DNA from: Pseudanabaena mucicola str. Chao 1806
Lineage (GTDB): Bacteria > Cyanobacteriota > Cyanobacteriia > Pseudanabaenales > Pseudanabaenaceae
Assembly: GCF_030323025.1 (NCBI RefSeq)
Contig: NZ_CP097329.1
Coordinates: forward strand, 3,024,001 to 3,088,000
Reading direction: 5' to 3'
DNA: 64,000 nucleotides
The position numbers and the translations under genes are program-made. Under the pieces are notes generated by a model. That model was not told the origin of the DNA, did no database searches, and saw nothing but the letters and a program-made list of their open reading frames with translations. Of this stretch, positions 18,868-28,488 are shown one piece after another (position 1 is the first letter of the stretch; every line of letters begins with the position of its first letter).

Positions 18868-21093
18868 TTAGGCAAGTAACTGCTTAGCGCGATCGCTAAT
18901 TGCCTGAGCATTCATGCCATTAAAATCAAACAACTGACCAGCCGAAGCAGTAGTTTCACCACGCTTCCATGAGAAGACATCTCGCCTGCTATTGCTACGA
19001 AGCATCACAGGCTCCAGCATTGCTGAAGCACCACCAACAACACCAATGAGAGCATCGCCTCCAAATAGTGCTTCAAAATCAGCATCATTAAGGAACTTGC
19101 CATCTGGCTCAGAACAAGTATCCCAAGCCACATCAGTTGACCGATAGAGGCAACGGGGGCTAACAATAGAAACAATCTTAGAACCGATACCTTGCTCGGC
19201 AAGCTTCTGCACTGCTTCGTATACAGGTAAGAGCATCATGTCGCCAATCACAGCAAAGACTACCTTCTTACTGCCTGCGATTTCTTGCAAAGCGATCGCG
19301 CCATCTACGAGAGCTTGGCGATTTTGCTCGAAGGTAGTACGGATGGGCAAAGGAGATTTACTGGCGGTAATGACCACACCTTTATTGACTGCTTTCAGCG
19401 CCCATTCATAACAAACTTGAATGCTATTGGCATCTGGTGGGAAAAGAGGGAAGACATTGCCATTCCGCATCATCGATGCAAAATAGCCTTCGATTTCAGG
19501 ACGTTGATGTGTCCAGCCATTGCGACCTTGCTCCAAAGCACCTGCAGTAAATAAACACACAGTCGCAGGAGTGGGGCGACGTAGCTCTGCCATCGCCTGA
19601 GTCACAGTCTGCCAAATGGGGAGACCATTAATCGCGAAGGATTCATAGGAACACCAGAGAGTGCGGCTACCAAATAGCGCTAAGCCAGCCGCTAAACCAG
19701 CACAGGCATCTTCATTTAGAGGTTCGTAAACCTGTCCACCAGGAGCTTGGTTATAGAGATCATCGGTAGTAGGGTGATTGATTTTCAGCGCTTGGTTGAT
19801 ATTGGCAATCCCCGAAGCTTCGTTACCATCGGCATTGGTGACGATGAAACGCTTATCGGTCTTTCCAACATAGCCAACTAAACGTCCCATTGCGGTTGTG
19901 GCAATTTTCGCTTCGCCGCCAATGGCATATTCCTCTAAGGGCAAGGTTCCCAAATCTGTTAGAGGTATTGCGGATTCAGTAACAGCAGTTTTAGAAGATG
20001 AACCACCACCAGCCCATTGCAAGTTGGTGCTGACGGTTTGCCATGCTTCAGGATTGAGGGCGCGAGATTTTAAACCACCAACCACATCAGGATTATCGAG
20101 GGTGTGATGGGCATAGAGGTTATGGGATTTTGCACCACGAGCGTGAACACCTGCTCCCTTAAGTTGTTTGATAATAAATACAGTCAGCTTTCCACCAAAG
20201 GCAAGTTTAGCGGATTGATCTGCACCAACGAGAACTGCTTCGGTAAAGGCAAGACGTTGTTTCAGAGAGAAGGCAGTACTATCGACATAAGCACCTGTTT
20301 GATTTTGATCATCAAAATCTTTGGCATCAACCAAAATTACTTCATCAAAGCCATTGCCTTTCCAGAAAGCGATCATCTCGGCATTAGTTTTAGTGGAAAC
20401 CATGCTGTGATGCTCTTGGCTATAGCCGTTCCATACCAAAATTGGTACAAAATTGGTAACTTCAGGATAAGCAGTATGAAAATGGGCGATCGAGCTAATG
20501 GGATAGGGTTCACCTAGTCCACCATCACCGATTGTGACGGGGAATAATTTATCGCGATGCAACAAAGCACCTGCCATTGCGAAATGTTGTCCCTGTCCTA
20601 GAGGTCCCGCAGGAGCAAGAATTCCAGGAATATAGCCCGACAAGTGACCAAGTAAGCCATGTTTTTCACGGTAGCGATCGCGCATTTGAGCAACGGTATG
20701 AATCCCCATATCTTCGAGCGAGCGATCTAAAAACATGGCGCTATAGTAACCAGGTGCATGGTGTCCTACTTCCGTTGGCATATTCTTATGACCGAGCATA
20801 TAGAACGCGGCAACAGCTTCAGCACTACTGGCAAATCCACCAGGGTGTCCTGATGCTTTGCTACCTGTAATTTGTAAGGTGAGATAGCGCAAAGCATCAG
20901 CAGCTAGTAATGTTTGAAAAACCGATGCGCGATCGCGAGGATCGGTCACACCAGATTGATCAGGACTAAGGACTGGAATCCGTCCGAGCTCGTCGAACCC
21001 CTCCAACGGTTCACCAAAGTACTGAATGCCTTCGCGAAAGTCATCTTTGAAAGCGGGAGTGGCTGCGTTTGTGGTGTTAGGGGTTGCGACCAT
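18868..21093 (-). CDS. Transketolase-like thiamine diphosphate enzyme
   Basis: 741 aa with the two-domain layout of transketolases. The ThDP domain has SGHPGG at residues 81-86 and the GDGGLGEP metal-binding motif near 188; a pyrimidine-binding domain has NEDACAGLAAGLALFG and a C-terminal domain follows. Several stretches (GHHAPGYYSAMFLD, NGYSQEHHSM, GYIPGILAPAGPLGQG) differ from classical TktA and fall between transketolase and phosphoketolase. Cyanobacterial homologues have, as I recall, been annotated as phosphoketolase or xylulose-5-phosphate 3-epimerase; the reaction cannot be decided from sequence. Full length, monocistronic, with a terminator. Confidence 0.75.
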   Translation of the reverse strand: MVATPNTTNAATPAFKDDFREGIQYFGEPLEGFDELGRIPVLSPDQSGVTDPRDRASVFQTLLAADALRYLTLQITGSKASGHPGGFASSAEAVAAFYMLGHKNMPTEVGHHAPGYYSAMFLDRSLEDMGIHTVAQMRDRYREKHGLLGHLSGYIPGILAPAGPLGQGQHFAMAGALLHRDKLFPVTIGDGGLGEPYPISSIAHFHTAYPEVTNFVPILVWNGYSQEHHSMVSTKTNAEMIAFWKGNGFDEVILVDAKDFDDQNQTGAYVDSTAFSLKQRLAFTEAVLVGADQSAKLAFGGKLTVFIIKQLKGAGVHARGAKSHNLYAHHTLDNPDVVGGLKSRALNPEAWQTVSTNLQWAGGGSSSKTAVTESAIPLTDLGTLPLEEYAIGGEAKIATTAMGRLVGYVGKTDKRFIVTNADGNEASGIANINQALKINHPTTDDLYNQAPGGQVYEPLNEDACAGLAAGLALFGSRTLWCSYESFAINGLPIWQTVTQAMAELRRPTPATVCLFTAGALEQGRNGWTHQRPEIEGYFASMMRNGNVFPLFPPDANSIQVCYEWALKAVNKGVVITASKSPLPIRTTFEQNRQALVDGAIALQEIAGSKKVVFAVIGDMMLLPVYEAVQKLAEQGIGSKIVSIVSPRCLYRSTDVAWDTCSEPDGKFLNDADFEALFGGDALIGVVGGASAMLEPVMLRSNSRRDVFSWKRGETTASAGQLFDFNGMNAQAISDRAKQLLA

Positions 21094-21651
21094 AAGTTTT
21101 GTAACCTTAGAATGTGACCTTAATGTGTCCAGAATAGAAATTTAGCTATGCGATCAGTAGAGATTAAGAATTGTTGAAATTTTCTCTAAGATTCATTTTA
21201 GTATGTACTGGTGACAGAGCATCTATTCATCAATAAATGGAAGATTCAGCTACCCAGTCTCAACACCAAATTTCTTGTCTAATAGCTCCACCGCACAACA
21301 TCTAGAGCAATAGTTGAGCAGATCTTTCCCTTAGTAATATGGACAAATCGATTAACATCTTGCTTATTGCGTTTTACCACAAAGGGAAAATATGATTCGG
21401 TACATCCCCCAAAGATAAAAGGCATCGGTTTGCGCTGCCTTTTATAGCGTTTACCAGTCTTGTGAAGTACAGGTTTGGGTAGTCATGCAATTACATTGCA
21501 TGACTACCCAAGTTTGTTTCCCCGTAAACAAACCTATGAACCTCGATTGATTGAAAAATGCTATAAGCAAGCACAAATTGCTGTCCTGATCAAAAATTCA
21601 AACTAAAAATATTGCAAAAAATTTACATCAGCTATGTTATATTAGCGAAAC
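21094..21651. other. Gene-poor spacer with palindromes and a possible short ORF
   Basis: Holds the upstream region of the ThDP enzyme gene. A perfect 17-bp hairpin with 3-base loop lies at 21475-21511 (arm TTGGGTAGTCATGCAAT), followed by a weaker GTTT/AAAC stem. A 48-codon minus-strand ORF (21279-21425, starting MPFIFGGCTESYFPF) has plausible composition, but I do not recognise it and see no clear ribosome site. It may be a remnant. Confidence 0.45.
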
Positions 21652-21725
21652 GGCAGCTTGGCTCAGGTGGTTAGAGCGACGGTCTCATAATCCGTAGGTC
21701 CCGGGTTCAAATCCCGGAGCTGCTA
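21652..21725 (+). tRNA. tRNA-Met (anticodon CAT, elongator type)
   Basis: Cloverleaf with acceptor GGCAGCT/AGCTGCT (first pair G-U), D arm GCTCAGGTGGTTAGAGC, anticodon loop CTCATAA and T arm GGTTCAAATCC. Discriminator A; no encoded CCA. Absence of the initiator's mismatched first pair and GGG/CCC anticodon stem favours the elongator. Confidence 0.92.
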
Positions 21726-21733
21726 TAAATATA

Positions 21734-21772
21734 AAAAAACATCGGTGTTATATGCCAACGCCGATGTTTTTT
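21734..21772 (+). terminator. tRNA-Met terminator
   Basis: Arms AAAAAACATCGG (21734-21745) and CCGATGTTTTTT (21761-21772), extended inward by pairs with one G-U. The T run follows directly; vipp1 begins 50 bases later. Confidence 0.85.
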
Positions 21773-21822
21773 GTTCATGATAGTATGTAGACAATTTACT
21801 CCCTAACGCAAAGGACAGGATT

Positions 21823-22590
21823 ATGGGATTACTCGATCGCATTGGTATGGTGGTCAAGTCCAATGTAAATGCAATGGTTACGGCTGCTGAAGATCCAGAA
21901 AAAATTCTGGAGCAATCAATCATTGATATGCAAGAAGATTTGGTGCAATTGCGCCAAGCTGTCGCGCAATCAATGGCAGCCCTCAAGCGCCAAGAGCAAC
22001 AATATAATCAAAGTACAACTCAAGCCCAAGAATGGGAAAAGCGAGCAATGCTAGCCCTCCAGAAGGGAGATGAGAATCTAGCAAGGGAAGCGCTCAGTCG
22101 CAAGAAAACCCATGCAGATGCGGCAGCGACTTTAAAAGTTGGATTGGATCAACAAACAACCCAAGTAGATACTCTCAAGAAAAATCTGATTGCGATCGAA
22201 GGCAAAATTTCTGAGGCAAAAACCAAGAAAGAAATGCTTAAGGCAAGATTGCAATCGGCTAGGGCTCAAGAAAATCTCAACAATATGTTGGGCAAGGTAA
22301 ATACTAACTCTGCTGCTGCGACTTTTGAGCGCATGGAAGAGCGTGTATTAATGGCAGAAGCCAAGGCAAGTGCAAGTGCTGAACTTGGTATGGACAACCT
22401 CGAATCACAGTTTGCCCAGCTAGAAGCTGGTAGTGGTGTCGATGATGAACTCTCGGCTCTCAAAGCTAAAATGCTCTCTAGCAGCCCTGCTCCTCAAGGA
22501 GCCTTGCCTCCATCGGACGCACCAAAGCAAAGTGTTGGTGCAGCGATTGATGCTGAGCTGGAAGCTCTCCGTCGCCAAATGGGTAATTAG
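21823..22590 (+). CDS. vipp1: PspA/IM30 family protein (Vipp1)
   Basis: Membrane-remodelling ESCRT-III-like protein for thylakoid maintenance. The 255-aa sequence starts with the amphipathic helix GLLDRIGMVVKSNVNAM and continues as long coiled coils (residues 25-185). A linker SSSPAPQGALPPSD leads to the C-terminal helix (AIDAELEALRRQMGN) that distinguishes Vipp1 from PspA. Full length, with its own terminator. No psp regulators nearby. Confidence 0.92.
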   Translation: MGLLDRIGMVVKSNVNAMVTAAEDPEKILEQSIIDMQEDLVQLRQAVAQSMAALKRQEQQYNQSTTQAQEWEKRAMLALQKGDENLAREALSRKKTHADAAATLKVGLDQQTTQVDTLKKNLIAIEGKISEAKTKKEMLKARLQSARAQENLNNMLGKVNTNSAAATFERMEERVLMAEAKASASAELGMDNLESQFAQLEAGSGVDDELSALKAKMLSSSPAPQGALPPSDAPKQSVGAAIDAELEALRRQMGN

Positions 22591-22661
22591 TTTCAATCTC
22601 TCAATATAATCTCTCAATATAAAGGTATATCTTACGTCCTTGTTATTGAGAGATGTCCTAC

Positions 22662-22711
22662 CGATGTTCTGTGGACAAAACTCCGATGCCACTACAGAAC
22701 ATCGTTTTTTT
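22662..22711 (+). terminator. vipp1 terminator
   Basis: 11-bp arms CGATGTTCTGT (22662-22672) and ACAGAACATCG (22694-22704), followed by seven T residues. Confidence 0.88.
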
Positions 22712-22749
22712 GAGTAACTAGAAATAGCGATTGCTCTAAGTTTTAAAGT

Positions 22750-22914
22750 TCATCGAACCTCTATCAAGTCACTTCTCCCAATGCAAGCAATCCGATCTTG
22801 CTCAGGGATAAATAAAAAAACATCTTTACCAGAAATATTCACACAGTAACCTACCCAGCCCATACTAATGTGGCGGAATTTACGATTATTTAAATAGGGA
22901 TTATTGTTATTCAA
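22750..22914 (-). CDS. Possible 54-aa hypothetical protein
   Basis: Minus-strand ORF starting at TTG (22912-22914) with a GAGGAG sequence about 7 bases upstream. The product has protein-like composition (RHISMGWVGYCVNISG, then VFLFIPEQDRIACIG) and no internal stops, in an otherwise non-coding kilobase. I do not recognise it. It could be a genuine small gene or the 3' end of a decayed one. Confidence 0.4.
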   Translation of the reverse strand: MNNNNPYLNNRKFRHISMGWVGYCVNISGKDVFLFIPEQDRIACIGRSDLIEVR

Positions 22915-23142
22915 GGGGAAACTCCTCTGCCCAGAATCGAATCGTTAAATATTTTAGGAAATCTGGGATTATCATTACCTATATATAAGGATTAATCTTA
23001 ATAATTCTACATTTGACAATAGTAATCAAAACGCTGAACTGATTGGCATTTAATGAATTGAGGATGATGACTTTTACCAATGCGATCGCTATCACAATGT
23101 CATCAACAAATTAAGCAGATCTACAGTCTGTTAAAATGAACC

Positions 23143-23193
23143 GAGGGATATTTTTGAAAGTATTGTGCAGTAAAGCTTTCAAAAATATCTCTC
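23143..23193. repeat. Dispersed palindromic repeat, family A, partial copy 2
   Basis: Stem GAGGGATATTTTTGAAAG (23143-23160) with CTTTCAAAAATATCTCTC (23176-23193), one mismatch, 15-base loop. The stem core matches family A, but the conserved flanks are absent. Confidence 0.7.
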
Positions 23194-23288
23194 AATGACA
23201 AGTCAGTATAAAGAATTTCGTCAAAGCAAAATCTGGAGTATGAAGCACTGCAGCTTTTGCAAGTTTAAAAATTTGTGATCTTGGGAGA

Positions 23289-23369
23289 TTAGAGAATGAT
23301 TGCGAGTAATAAAAATGCAATCAACGCAATGTAGGATTTAACCATCAATTCGCTAATAGTAACTTCCAT
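23289..23369 (-). CDS. Possible 26-aa single-helix membrane peptide
   Basis: ATG at 23369, stop at 23289. The sequence starts MEVTISELMVKSY and continues as one hydrophobic helix (IALIAFLLLAIIL). Size and shape resemble the very small subunits of photosynthetic complexes, but I cannot match it to a named one (not PetL, PetN, PsbM, PsaM or PsaI by motif). The ribosome site is weak. Offered as a candidate only. Confidence 0.35.
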   Translation of the reverse strand: MEVTISELMVKSYIALIAFLLLAIIL

Positions 23370-23530
23370 AATTTTCTTATTCATTCACTTTACATCTTGA
23401 TGTAAATAGTATCCAGCTTTCTGAAGGTTAGGAGGGTGATTTAGAACGCCATATTTAAATAAATTACTCACAGATCTACTGTGATTTCTATCACTTAAAA
23501 GATGTACCAATAAAAATTTTCTACTAAGTT

Positions 23531-23561
23531 TATAGCGTTGACCAGTCTGGTCAACGCTATA
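23531..23561. repeat. Perfect 14-bp palindrome
   Basis: Arms TATAGCGTTGACCA and TGGTCAACGCTATA with a 3-base loop. A related TTATAGCGTTTACCAGTC stretch occurs near 21440. It is located between family A copies. Confidence 0.75.
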
Positions 23562-23572
23562 CAGCCTATTGA

Positions 23573-23650
23573 GGCTTTGAGTAGTACAGCAATATTTTTG
23601 AAAGTGTCGCGAAGCGACACTTTCAAAAATATTGCTGGGGTTTAAGTAAC
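23573..23650. repeat. Dispersed palindromic repeat, family A, copy 3 (inverted)
   Basis: Perfect 24-bp stem (23587-23610 with 23614-23637) and 3-base loop, the strongest hairpin in the window. The flanks GGCTTTGAGTAGTACAG (left) and TTTAAGTAACG (right) are the reverse complement of those of copy 1. It abuts the family B element at 23646. Confidence 0.88.
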
Positions 23651-23718
23651 GTCAGTTTGGGTTAAGCTGGCAAATCCTGTCTCAAATCCTGTTTCAAATT
23701 ATCCCGAACTCGCGTTAC
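23646..23718. repeat. Dispersed repeat, family B, copy 1
   Basis: Begins GTAACGTCAGTTTGGGTTA and ends TTATCCCGAACTCGCGTTAC, giving imperfect terminal inverted repeats. A second, longer copy lies at 50831-50979 with nearly identical ends. The element covers the stop codon (23715-23717) of the CPBP protease gene. Confidence 0.75.
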
Positions 23719-25304
23719 TTACCACCTAAAGCAATTAAGGCTAAGAAGCTACCACTATTCCATAAGCAATGTAATAGCATAGAAGAAAGAAGATTTTTTG
23801 ATCGCCAATAGACAAATCCCATTACTATTCCCAAAACACTAAGGGGGAAGATATCTGCAATATTCAAATGGGCAAGTGCAAATAAAAAGCCGCTAGCAGC
23901 GATCGCTCCCCAAACTGGTAAAAACTTGGTCAGTGAAGGTAATAAAAATCCGCGAAATAAGTACTCCTCAAAAAACGGTGCAGCGATCGCTAAAGTTGAC
24001 CAGAGTAGGAACTTTGGCAAAATATTTTGGCTTTCTGTCAAAATTGGTAATAGAGGATTGCCACCACCTTGACCTTGGAGAAACTTTTGGCTGATCACAG
24101 AGACAATTAGCACCAGTGGCACGGCTGCGAAATACCCACCAATTCCCCATGTCAACCAATGTGGCGAAGTTAATTTAAATCGGAACCAACCTTCAGGCAA
24201 GGGACGATAGCTAGCGAGACTAAATCGTAAAATCGGCAACATTGGGATCACCGAGACTGTATAGGGAATTAGTACCAATAGAGCCTGTAATGTAAAATCT
24301 TCGCTAACTCTTGATTCAATTCCTAATAGCTCAAAGATTAAGGGTAATACTAACTGAGTAATTAAGCAAAAAGCTGAAAACCATAAAATCATCACTTCCC
24401 AGATCGTCTCCATTCCCCAAGGCACTTGCCAATTAATTTGATTGGAAGTTTGACTAGTTTCACTTTCTGATTGAGAATCTAATTTGGTATAAAAGGGAGA
24501 AGATTTGCGAAAGAAGATCCACTGAACTATGAGTCCTAACCAGAGTACAACGCCAATACTACCACCGATTAGAGGAATAGAATTGACAATTACAAGGCGT
24601 TTAATAGCTTTATCTACAGCAATTTGAGCCTGTTGGGAGAGGTTGCTTAATTCTGTATTTCTTTGTTGAGCTTGATAGAGTTTAGTGAGTGCAACTTGTC
24701 GATACCAACCATCGAGAGTATTCCTAATCTGAGTTTCCGCATTAGGGAACAATATAGTTGGATCTGACCATAATCCTTGAAGGATTTGGGAGGTTAATCC
24801 GTAGCTGGTCATAGATTCTCCCTCAACCTGTTTAACATTTGACCATGTAGCGATCGCGCCTTGAATATCTCCCGTTTGAATCTGGAGCAATCCTGCTCTC
24901 ATACTGATCTCGCTGACAGCATCTTGCTTTTTTTGGAGTTGTTTCGGAATAGATTGAGAATCTGCGCCACTCATATCTTGGGAAAGCCGCTCAAGAGCAG
25001 CTTTATTAGCTTGTAATACCTCTTGATAACTTCTAAGAGACTGTATATAGATATCTTGAGGATCTCCATCACTGATTAGCGATTGTAAGAAATCTCCTGC
25101 AAAATGATCTTGTTCTTGATCAACTGATTGCGTTGCTTGCAAAATTAAATCTGTTTGTAGCAAATCTAATTTTGTCTGCTCTTGTGAACTATTCCAACTT
25201 ACCTGCAACGTCAGGATAATAAAAAAAACAGACAGTAAGCTAAGAATACTTAATAGTAATGATTTCGCATTCCAAGATTTATCGTTTAACGACTGAGAAT
25301 CCAT
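23715..25304 (-). CDS. CPBP family intramembrane metalloprotease
   Basis: 529 aa. An N-terminal membrane anchor (near residues 15-35) is followed by a mostly helical extracytoplasmic region, one helix near 235-258, and a multi-helix C-terminal domain. Catalytic motifs are FFEEYLFRGF (Glu-Glu and Arg), FALAHLN (His) and a final HCLWNS. The family includes CAAX prenyl proteases and bacteriocin-immunity proteins. The extra N-terminal coiled-coil region is typical of cyanobacterial members. Its last codons run into a family B repeat. Confidence 0.88.
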   Translation of the reverse strand: MDSQSLNDKSWNAKSLLLSILSLLSVFFIILTLQVSWNSSQEQTKLDLLQTDLILQATQSVDQEQDHFAGDFLQSLISDGDPQDIYIQSLRSYQEVLQANKAALERLSQDMSGADSQSIPKQLQKKQDAVSEISMRAGLLQIQTGDIQGAIATWSNVKQVEGESMTSYGLTSQILQGLWSDPTILFPNAETQIRNTLDGWYRQVALTKLYQAQQRNTELSNLSQQAQIAVDKAIKRLVIVNSIPLIGGSIGVVLWLGLIVQWIFFRKSSPFYTKLDSQSESETSQTSNQINWQVPWGMETIWEVMILWFSAFCLITQLVLPLIFELLGIESRVSEDFTLQALLVLIPYTVSVIPMLPILRFSLASYRPLPEGWFRFKLTSPHWLTWGIGGYFAAVPLVLIVSVISQKFLQGQGGGNPLLPILTESQNILPKFLLWSTLAIAAPFFEEYLFRGFLLPSLTKFLPVWGAIAASGFLFALAHLNIADIFPLSVLGIVMGFVYWRSKNLLSSMLLHCLWNSGSFLALIALGGK

Positions 25305-25359
25305 TCTTTTATTTCTTTAGTTTTAGGCAATAGGATAAGACAATTTAAAGTTCATCCTA

Positions 25360-25680
25360 TCATTTTGCGCTTGTAAACCGCAAACCAACTATTCCACCAA
25401 TAATTAAGCTAATACAGATAAATCGCATTAAGTCACGTGGCTCTCCTAAAAATACAGAACCAACGATCGCTGTTCCGACAACACCAATACCTGTCCATAC
25501 AGCGTAGCCAGTGCCAATGGGTAAAGTTTTTAAGGCTTGGGCAAGAAGGATAAAACTGGCTGCAAGTGTAGCAACCGTAATCAGACTAGGAATAGGCTTC
25601 GTAAAGCCATTGGTATATCTCAAACTACTCGCCCAAACAACTTCCAATAGTCCCGCAACAATTAAATTAATCCAATCCAT
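25360..25680 (-). CDS. SMR family exporter (SugE/Gdx type)
   Basis: Four-helix small multidrug resistance transporter, 106 aa. The essential membrane Glu is at residue 13 (GLLEVVWA). The sequence GFTKPIPSL and GYAVWTGIGVVGTAIVG fits the guanidinium/quaternary ammonium SugE-Gdx branch rather than EmrE. It starts 45 bases after the copper ATPase stop on the same strand, so cotranscription is likely. No guanidine riboswitch fits in that short gap. Confidence 0.88.
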   Translation of the reverse strand: MDWINLIVAGLLEVVWASSLRYTNGFTKPIPSLITVATLAASFILLAQALKTLPIGTGYAVWTGIGVVGTAIVGSVFLGEPRDLMRFICISLIIGGIVGLRFTSAK

Positions 25681-25724
25681 TATATTTTATATTTCTCTAA
25701 ATCTTTTACAACGCTCTGCAAAGC

Positions 25725-28127
25725 CTAATTTCTAGCTCTCAATGATAATGAACTCATCACGACGCTTACAGAACTCAATGCCATTGCTAAACCTGCAATT
25801 GTAGGGTTGAGAGAGATGCCAAAACTGGGATAAAGAAGCCCTGCGGCAACAGGAATTGCCAAGGTGTTATAGGCAAAAGCCCAAAATAGATTTTGACGGA
25901 TTTTGTTGAAGGTAGCGCGACTGAGTTCGATCGCAGGCACAACATCACTCAGTCCATGACGCATCAACACAATATCCGCAGTTTCCATTGCCACATCGGT
26001 TCCTGAACTAAGAGCAATACCAACAGTGGCACTGGCGAGGGCAGGGGCATCATTAACCCCATCACCGACCATTGCTACACGCTGACCTGTGGCGAGTAAT
26101 TGAAGAATTGCCTCAGCTTTACCATCGGGTTTCACTTCCGCGATCACCCTTTCAGCAGGAATTCCTAGCTGATTAGCGATCGCGATCGCCGTTTCCTGAC
26201 GATCACCTGTGAGCATCCAAACCTGTAAGCCCATCACTTCAATTTGGCGGACAACTTCAGGAGCTTCTGGTTTAAGACGATCACGAATAGCAATTATCCC
26301 CAATAGTTGGTGATCAACTGCTACGAAAATCGGTGTTTTACCTAACTGGGCTAACTGTTGTGATCGCTCTTCAATTTCACTGCAAATTGTCACTTGGCGA
26401 TCACCTAACCATGCAGCATTACCCACTAAAACTGTTTCACCAGTTGCAAGTAAGGCTTCCACACCACAACCAGCAACAATTTGCGAAGATTGGGTTGGTA
26501 GTAGCTCAATGTTTAGCTCTTGGGCTTTGATGATCGTTGCTGCCCCGAGAACATGGTTAGCACCAACCTCAGCACTAGCCGCTAATTGCAAAGCCCTGAG
26601 AGCCGATGTCGGTACTTCCCGATCAGTCAGACTTTTGAAAGTAGTTTGATCGATCATTCTGTGCCCAAACACAATTAAGTCATTGGTGATCACATCTGTA
26701 ACTTCAGGTTTACCAGTTGTCAAAGTCCCTGTTTTATCAAAGACAACGGCGGACAATTGATCAATCTTCTCTAGACTTGCCCCACCTTTGATTAAAATTC
26801 CTTTTTCTGCGCCCATGCCCGTACCGACCATAATTGCTGTCGGTGTGGCTAAGCCCAAGGCACAGGGGCAAGCAACTACCAAAACGGCGATCGCTAAGCG
26901 CAAACTAAACACGATTTCCGCATGGAGCAGTCCATACCAAATGAGAAAGGTTAATGCTGAGATTGCCATCACTGAGTAAGCAAAATAACCTGCTACGCGA
27001 TCAGCTAAGTATTGAATCGGAGCTTTACTTGCCTGTGCTGACTCCACCAAGGACACAATCTTTGCTAAGGTCGTGTCAGAACCAGTTTGTAAAACTTGGA
27101 CGGTAATCGCTCCCGTCAAATTCAGGGTTGCCCCTGCGACTCTTGCGCCGACTTGTTTTGCGACAGGCATCGATTCTCCTGTGAGCATTGACTCATCAAC
27201 ACTGGAACTACCCGCAATAATTTCACCATCGACAGGGATTTTTTCGCCAGCCCAAACCATGATGCGATCGCCAACTTGTAAATCTTCCACAGCGATTGAA
27301 ACCATTATCTCACCATCTTTAGAGTTGACTAATAGTCTGGCATTAGCAGGCTGTAATTCCATTAATGCATGAATCGCCTTGGAGGCTTTGCCCTTCGCCC
27401 GTTCTAATAAACCCTGTCCTAATAGCACGAATCCTAACAGCATCACAGGTTCTTCAAAGAAACATTGCCAACCTAGCTGCGGTACATACAAAGCGATCGT
27501 GCTTGCTAAATAGGCGGAAATCGTTCCCAGTCCCACCAAGGAGTTCATATTTGGAGCTCGATACCACAATGATTTCAAACCATCCCACCAGATTGGGCGA
27601 CCAACCCAGCCGAGTGCCACAGTCGCGACTAACCAATGAGCATACATATTGCCTAGGAGTGGCAGATCCACCATTCCAATTAAGCCTAAATGTCCGACGA
27701 TCGCTAAAATCACTAACAACGCAGGAATGGCTACCTCTCGACTAATGCCAAGCCAGAGCGATTGCGGGACGGTTGCATTGATGGATTTGCGCCTTGATTG
27801 GCGATCACTTTGATCAATAAACTCTGCCGAAAAGCCTGCCTTCGCGATCGCGTCAATTAACTGCGGGGCAAAATCCTGTGGTGTCGCTTCACCGCTATAA
27901 ACGACAGTTGCTTTCTCAGTTAATAAATTGACACTTGCAGCCTTAACTCCTTCACTGCCAAGTAAACGCTTTTCTACAACTGCCACACAACCCGCGCATT
28001 TCATGCCTGTGATTGCTAAAACTAAAGAGCTAGAGGTCACAATAGATGGCGAATTTGTTATTTCTATTGTTTGAGTTACTACCACAAACTTGCATCCCAA
28101 ATCTACAAAAATTCTCAAAAGTTCCAA
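25725..28127 (-). CDS. Copper-transporting P1B-type ATPase
   Basis: About 800 aa. The N-terminal heavy-metal domain has [13 protein letters not shown]; eight membrane helices include [10 protein letters not shown] in helix 6, AYNT in helix 7 and MSSLSLR in helix 8, the Cu(I) signature. Phosphorylation motif [11 protein letters not shown], actuator TGES, and [10 protein letters not shown] are intact. Cyanobacteria use such pumps (CtaA, PacS) to deliver copper to plastocyanin or to export it; which one this is cannot be told. The annotated ATG adds about 14 unusual residues; a GTG at 28083-28085 is an alternative start. Confidence 0.93.
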   Translation of the reverse strand: MELLRIFVDLGCKFVVVTQTIEITNSPSIVTSSSLVLAITGMKCAGCVAVVEKRLLGSEGVKAASVNLLTEKATVVYSGEATPQDFAPQLIDAIAKAGFSAEFIDQSDRQSRRKSINATVPQSLWLGISREVAIPALLVILAIVGHLGLIGMVDLPLLGNMYAHWLVATVALGWVGRPIWWDGLKSLWYRAPNMNSLVGLGTISAYLASTIALYVPQLGWQCFFEEPVMLLGFVLLGQGLLERAKGKASKAIHALMELQPANARLLVNSKDGEIMVSIAVEDLQVGDRIMVWAGEKIPVDGEIIAGSSSVDESMLTGESMPVAKQVGARVAGATLNLTGAITVQVLQTGSDTTLAKIVSLVESAQASKAPIQYLADRVAGYFAYSVMAISALTFLIWYGLLHAEIVFSLRLAIAVLVVACPCALGLATPTAIMVGTGMGAEKGILIKGGASLEKIDQLSAVVFDKTGTLTTGKPEVTDVITNDLIVFGHRMIDQTTFKSLTDREVPTSALRALQLAASAEVGANHVLGAATIIKAQELNIELLPTQSSQIVAGCGVEALLATGETVLVGNAAWLGDRQVTICSEIEERSQQLAQLGKTPIFVAVDHQLLGIIAIRDRLKPEAPEVVRQIEVMGLQVWMLTGDRQETAIAIANQLGIPAERVIAEVKPDGKAEAILQLLATGQRVAMVGDGVNDAPALASATVGIALSSGTDVAMETADIVLMRHGLSDVVPAIELSRATFNKIRQNLFWAFAYNTLAIPVAAGLLYPSFGISLNPTIAGLAMALSSVSVVMSSLSLRARN

Positions 28128-28488
28128 TATCGAATGAGTGAATACCCATTAAAAAACAATAGCAAATTGTCATGGGTAATCTAGCTAGTACTAAAAGCTG
28201 ATAGCCACATCTCAATATATAGGGTTAGGATATACTTAAATTTAGTAAAGTTATTTAGTTAATTCTGATTTAACTTCCTGATAAAATTGTTAGTCTATTA
28301 TTGTCTTGCTCATTATGTGTGACTGTTTAGCTTAAAGGTAGGAGTATGCGAAATAGTAATAATTATTCTCCTAGCTATTACCTAACTCAAGGTATAACAG
28401 TATTTAGACAAGTACATTTAAGCTTGAATTCCGCTAGATTTTCAGGCTTACACTAATGGTTCAAAGTTCTCTGACACTGAGTTAGCTA
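28128..28488. other. Intergenic region upstream of the MBL-fold gene
   Basis: 360 bases between divergent genes; it must carry both promoters. A 36-codon ORF (28346-28456) is preceded by AGGAG but with very short spacing, and I do not recognise it. No hairpin or repeat stands out. Confidence 0.4.

Noticed and set aside
25681-25724. Possible guanidine riboswitch before the SMR exporter
   Set aside because: Only 44 bases separate it from the upstream copper ATPase, too short for the known aptamers, and no matching motif was seen.
28346-28456. 36-codon ORF preceded by AGGAG
   Set aside because: Spacing between AGGAG and ATG is only one or two bases, and the product is unrecognised; kept only as a note in the spacer entry.
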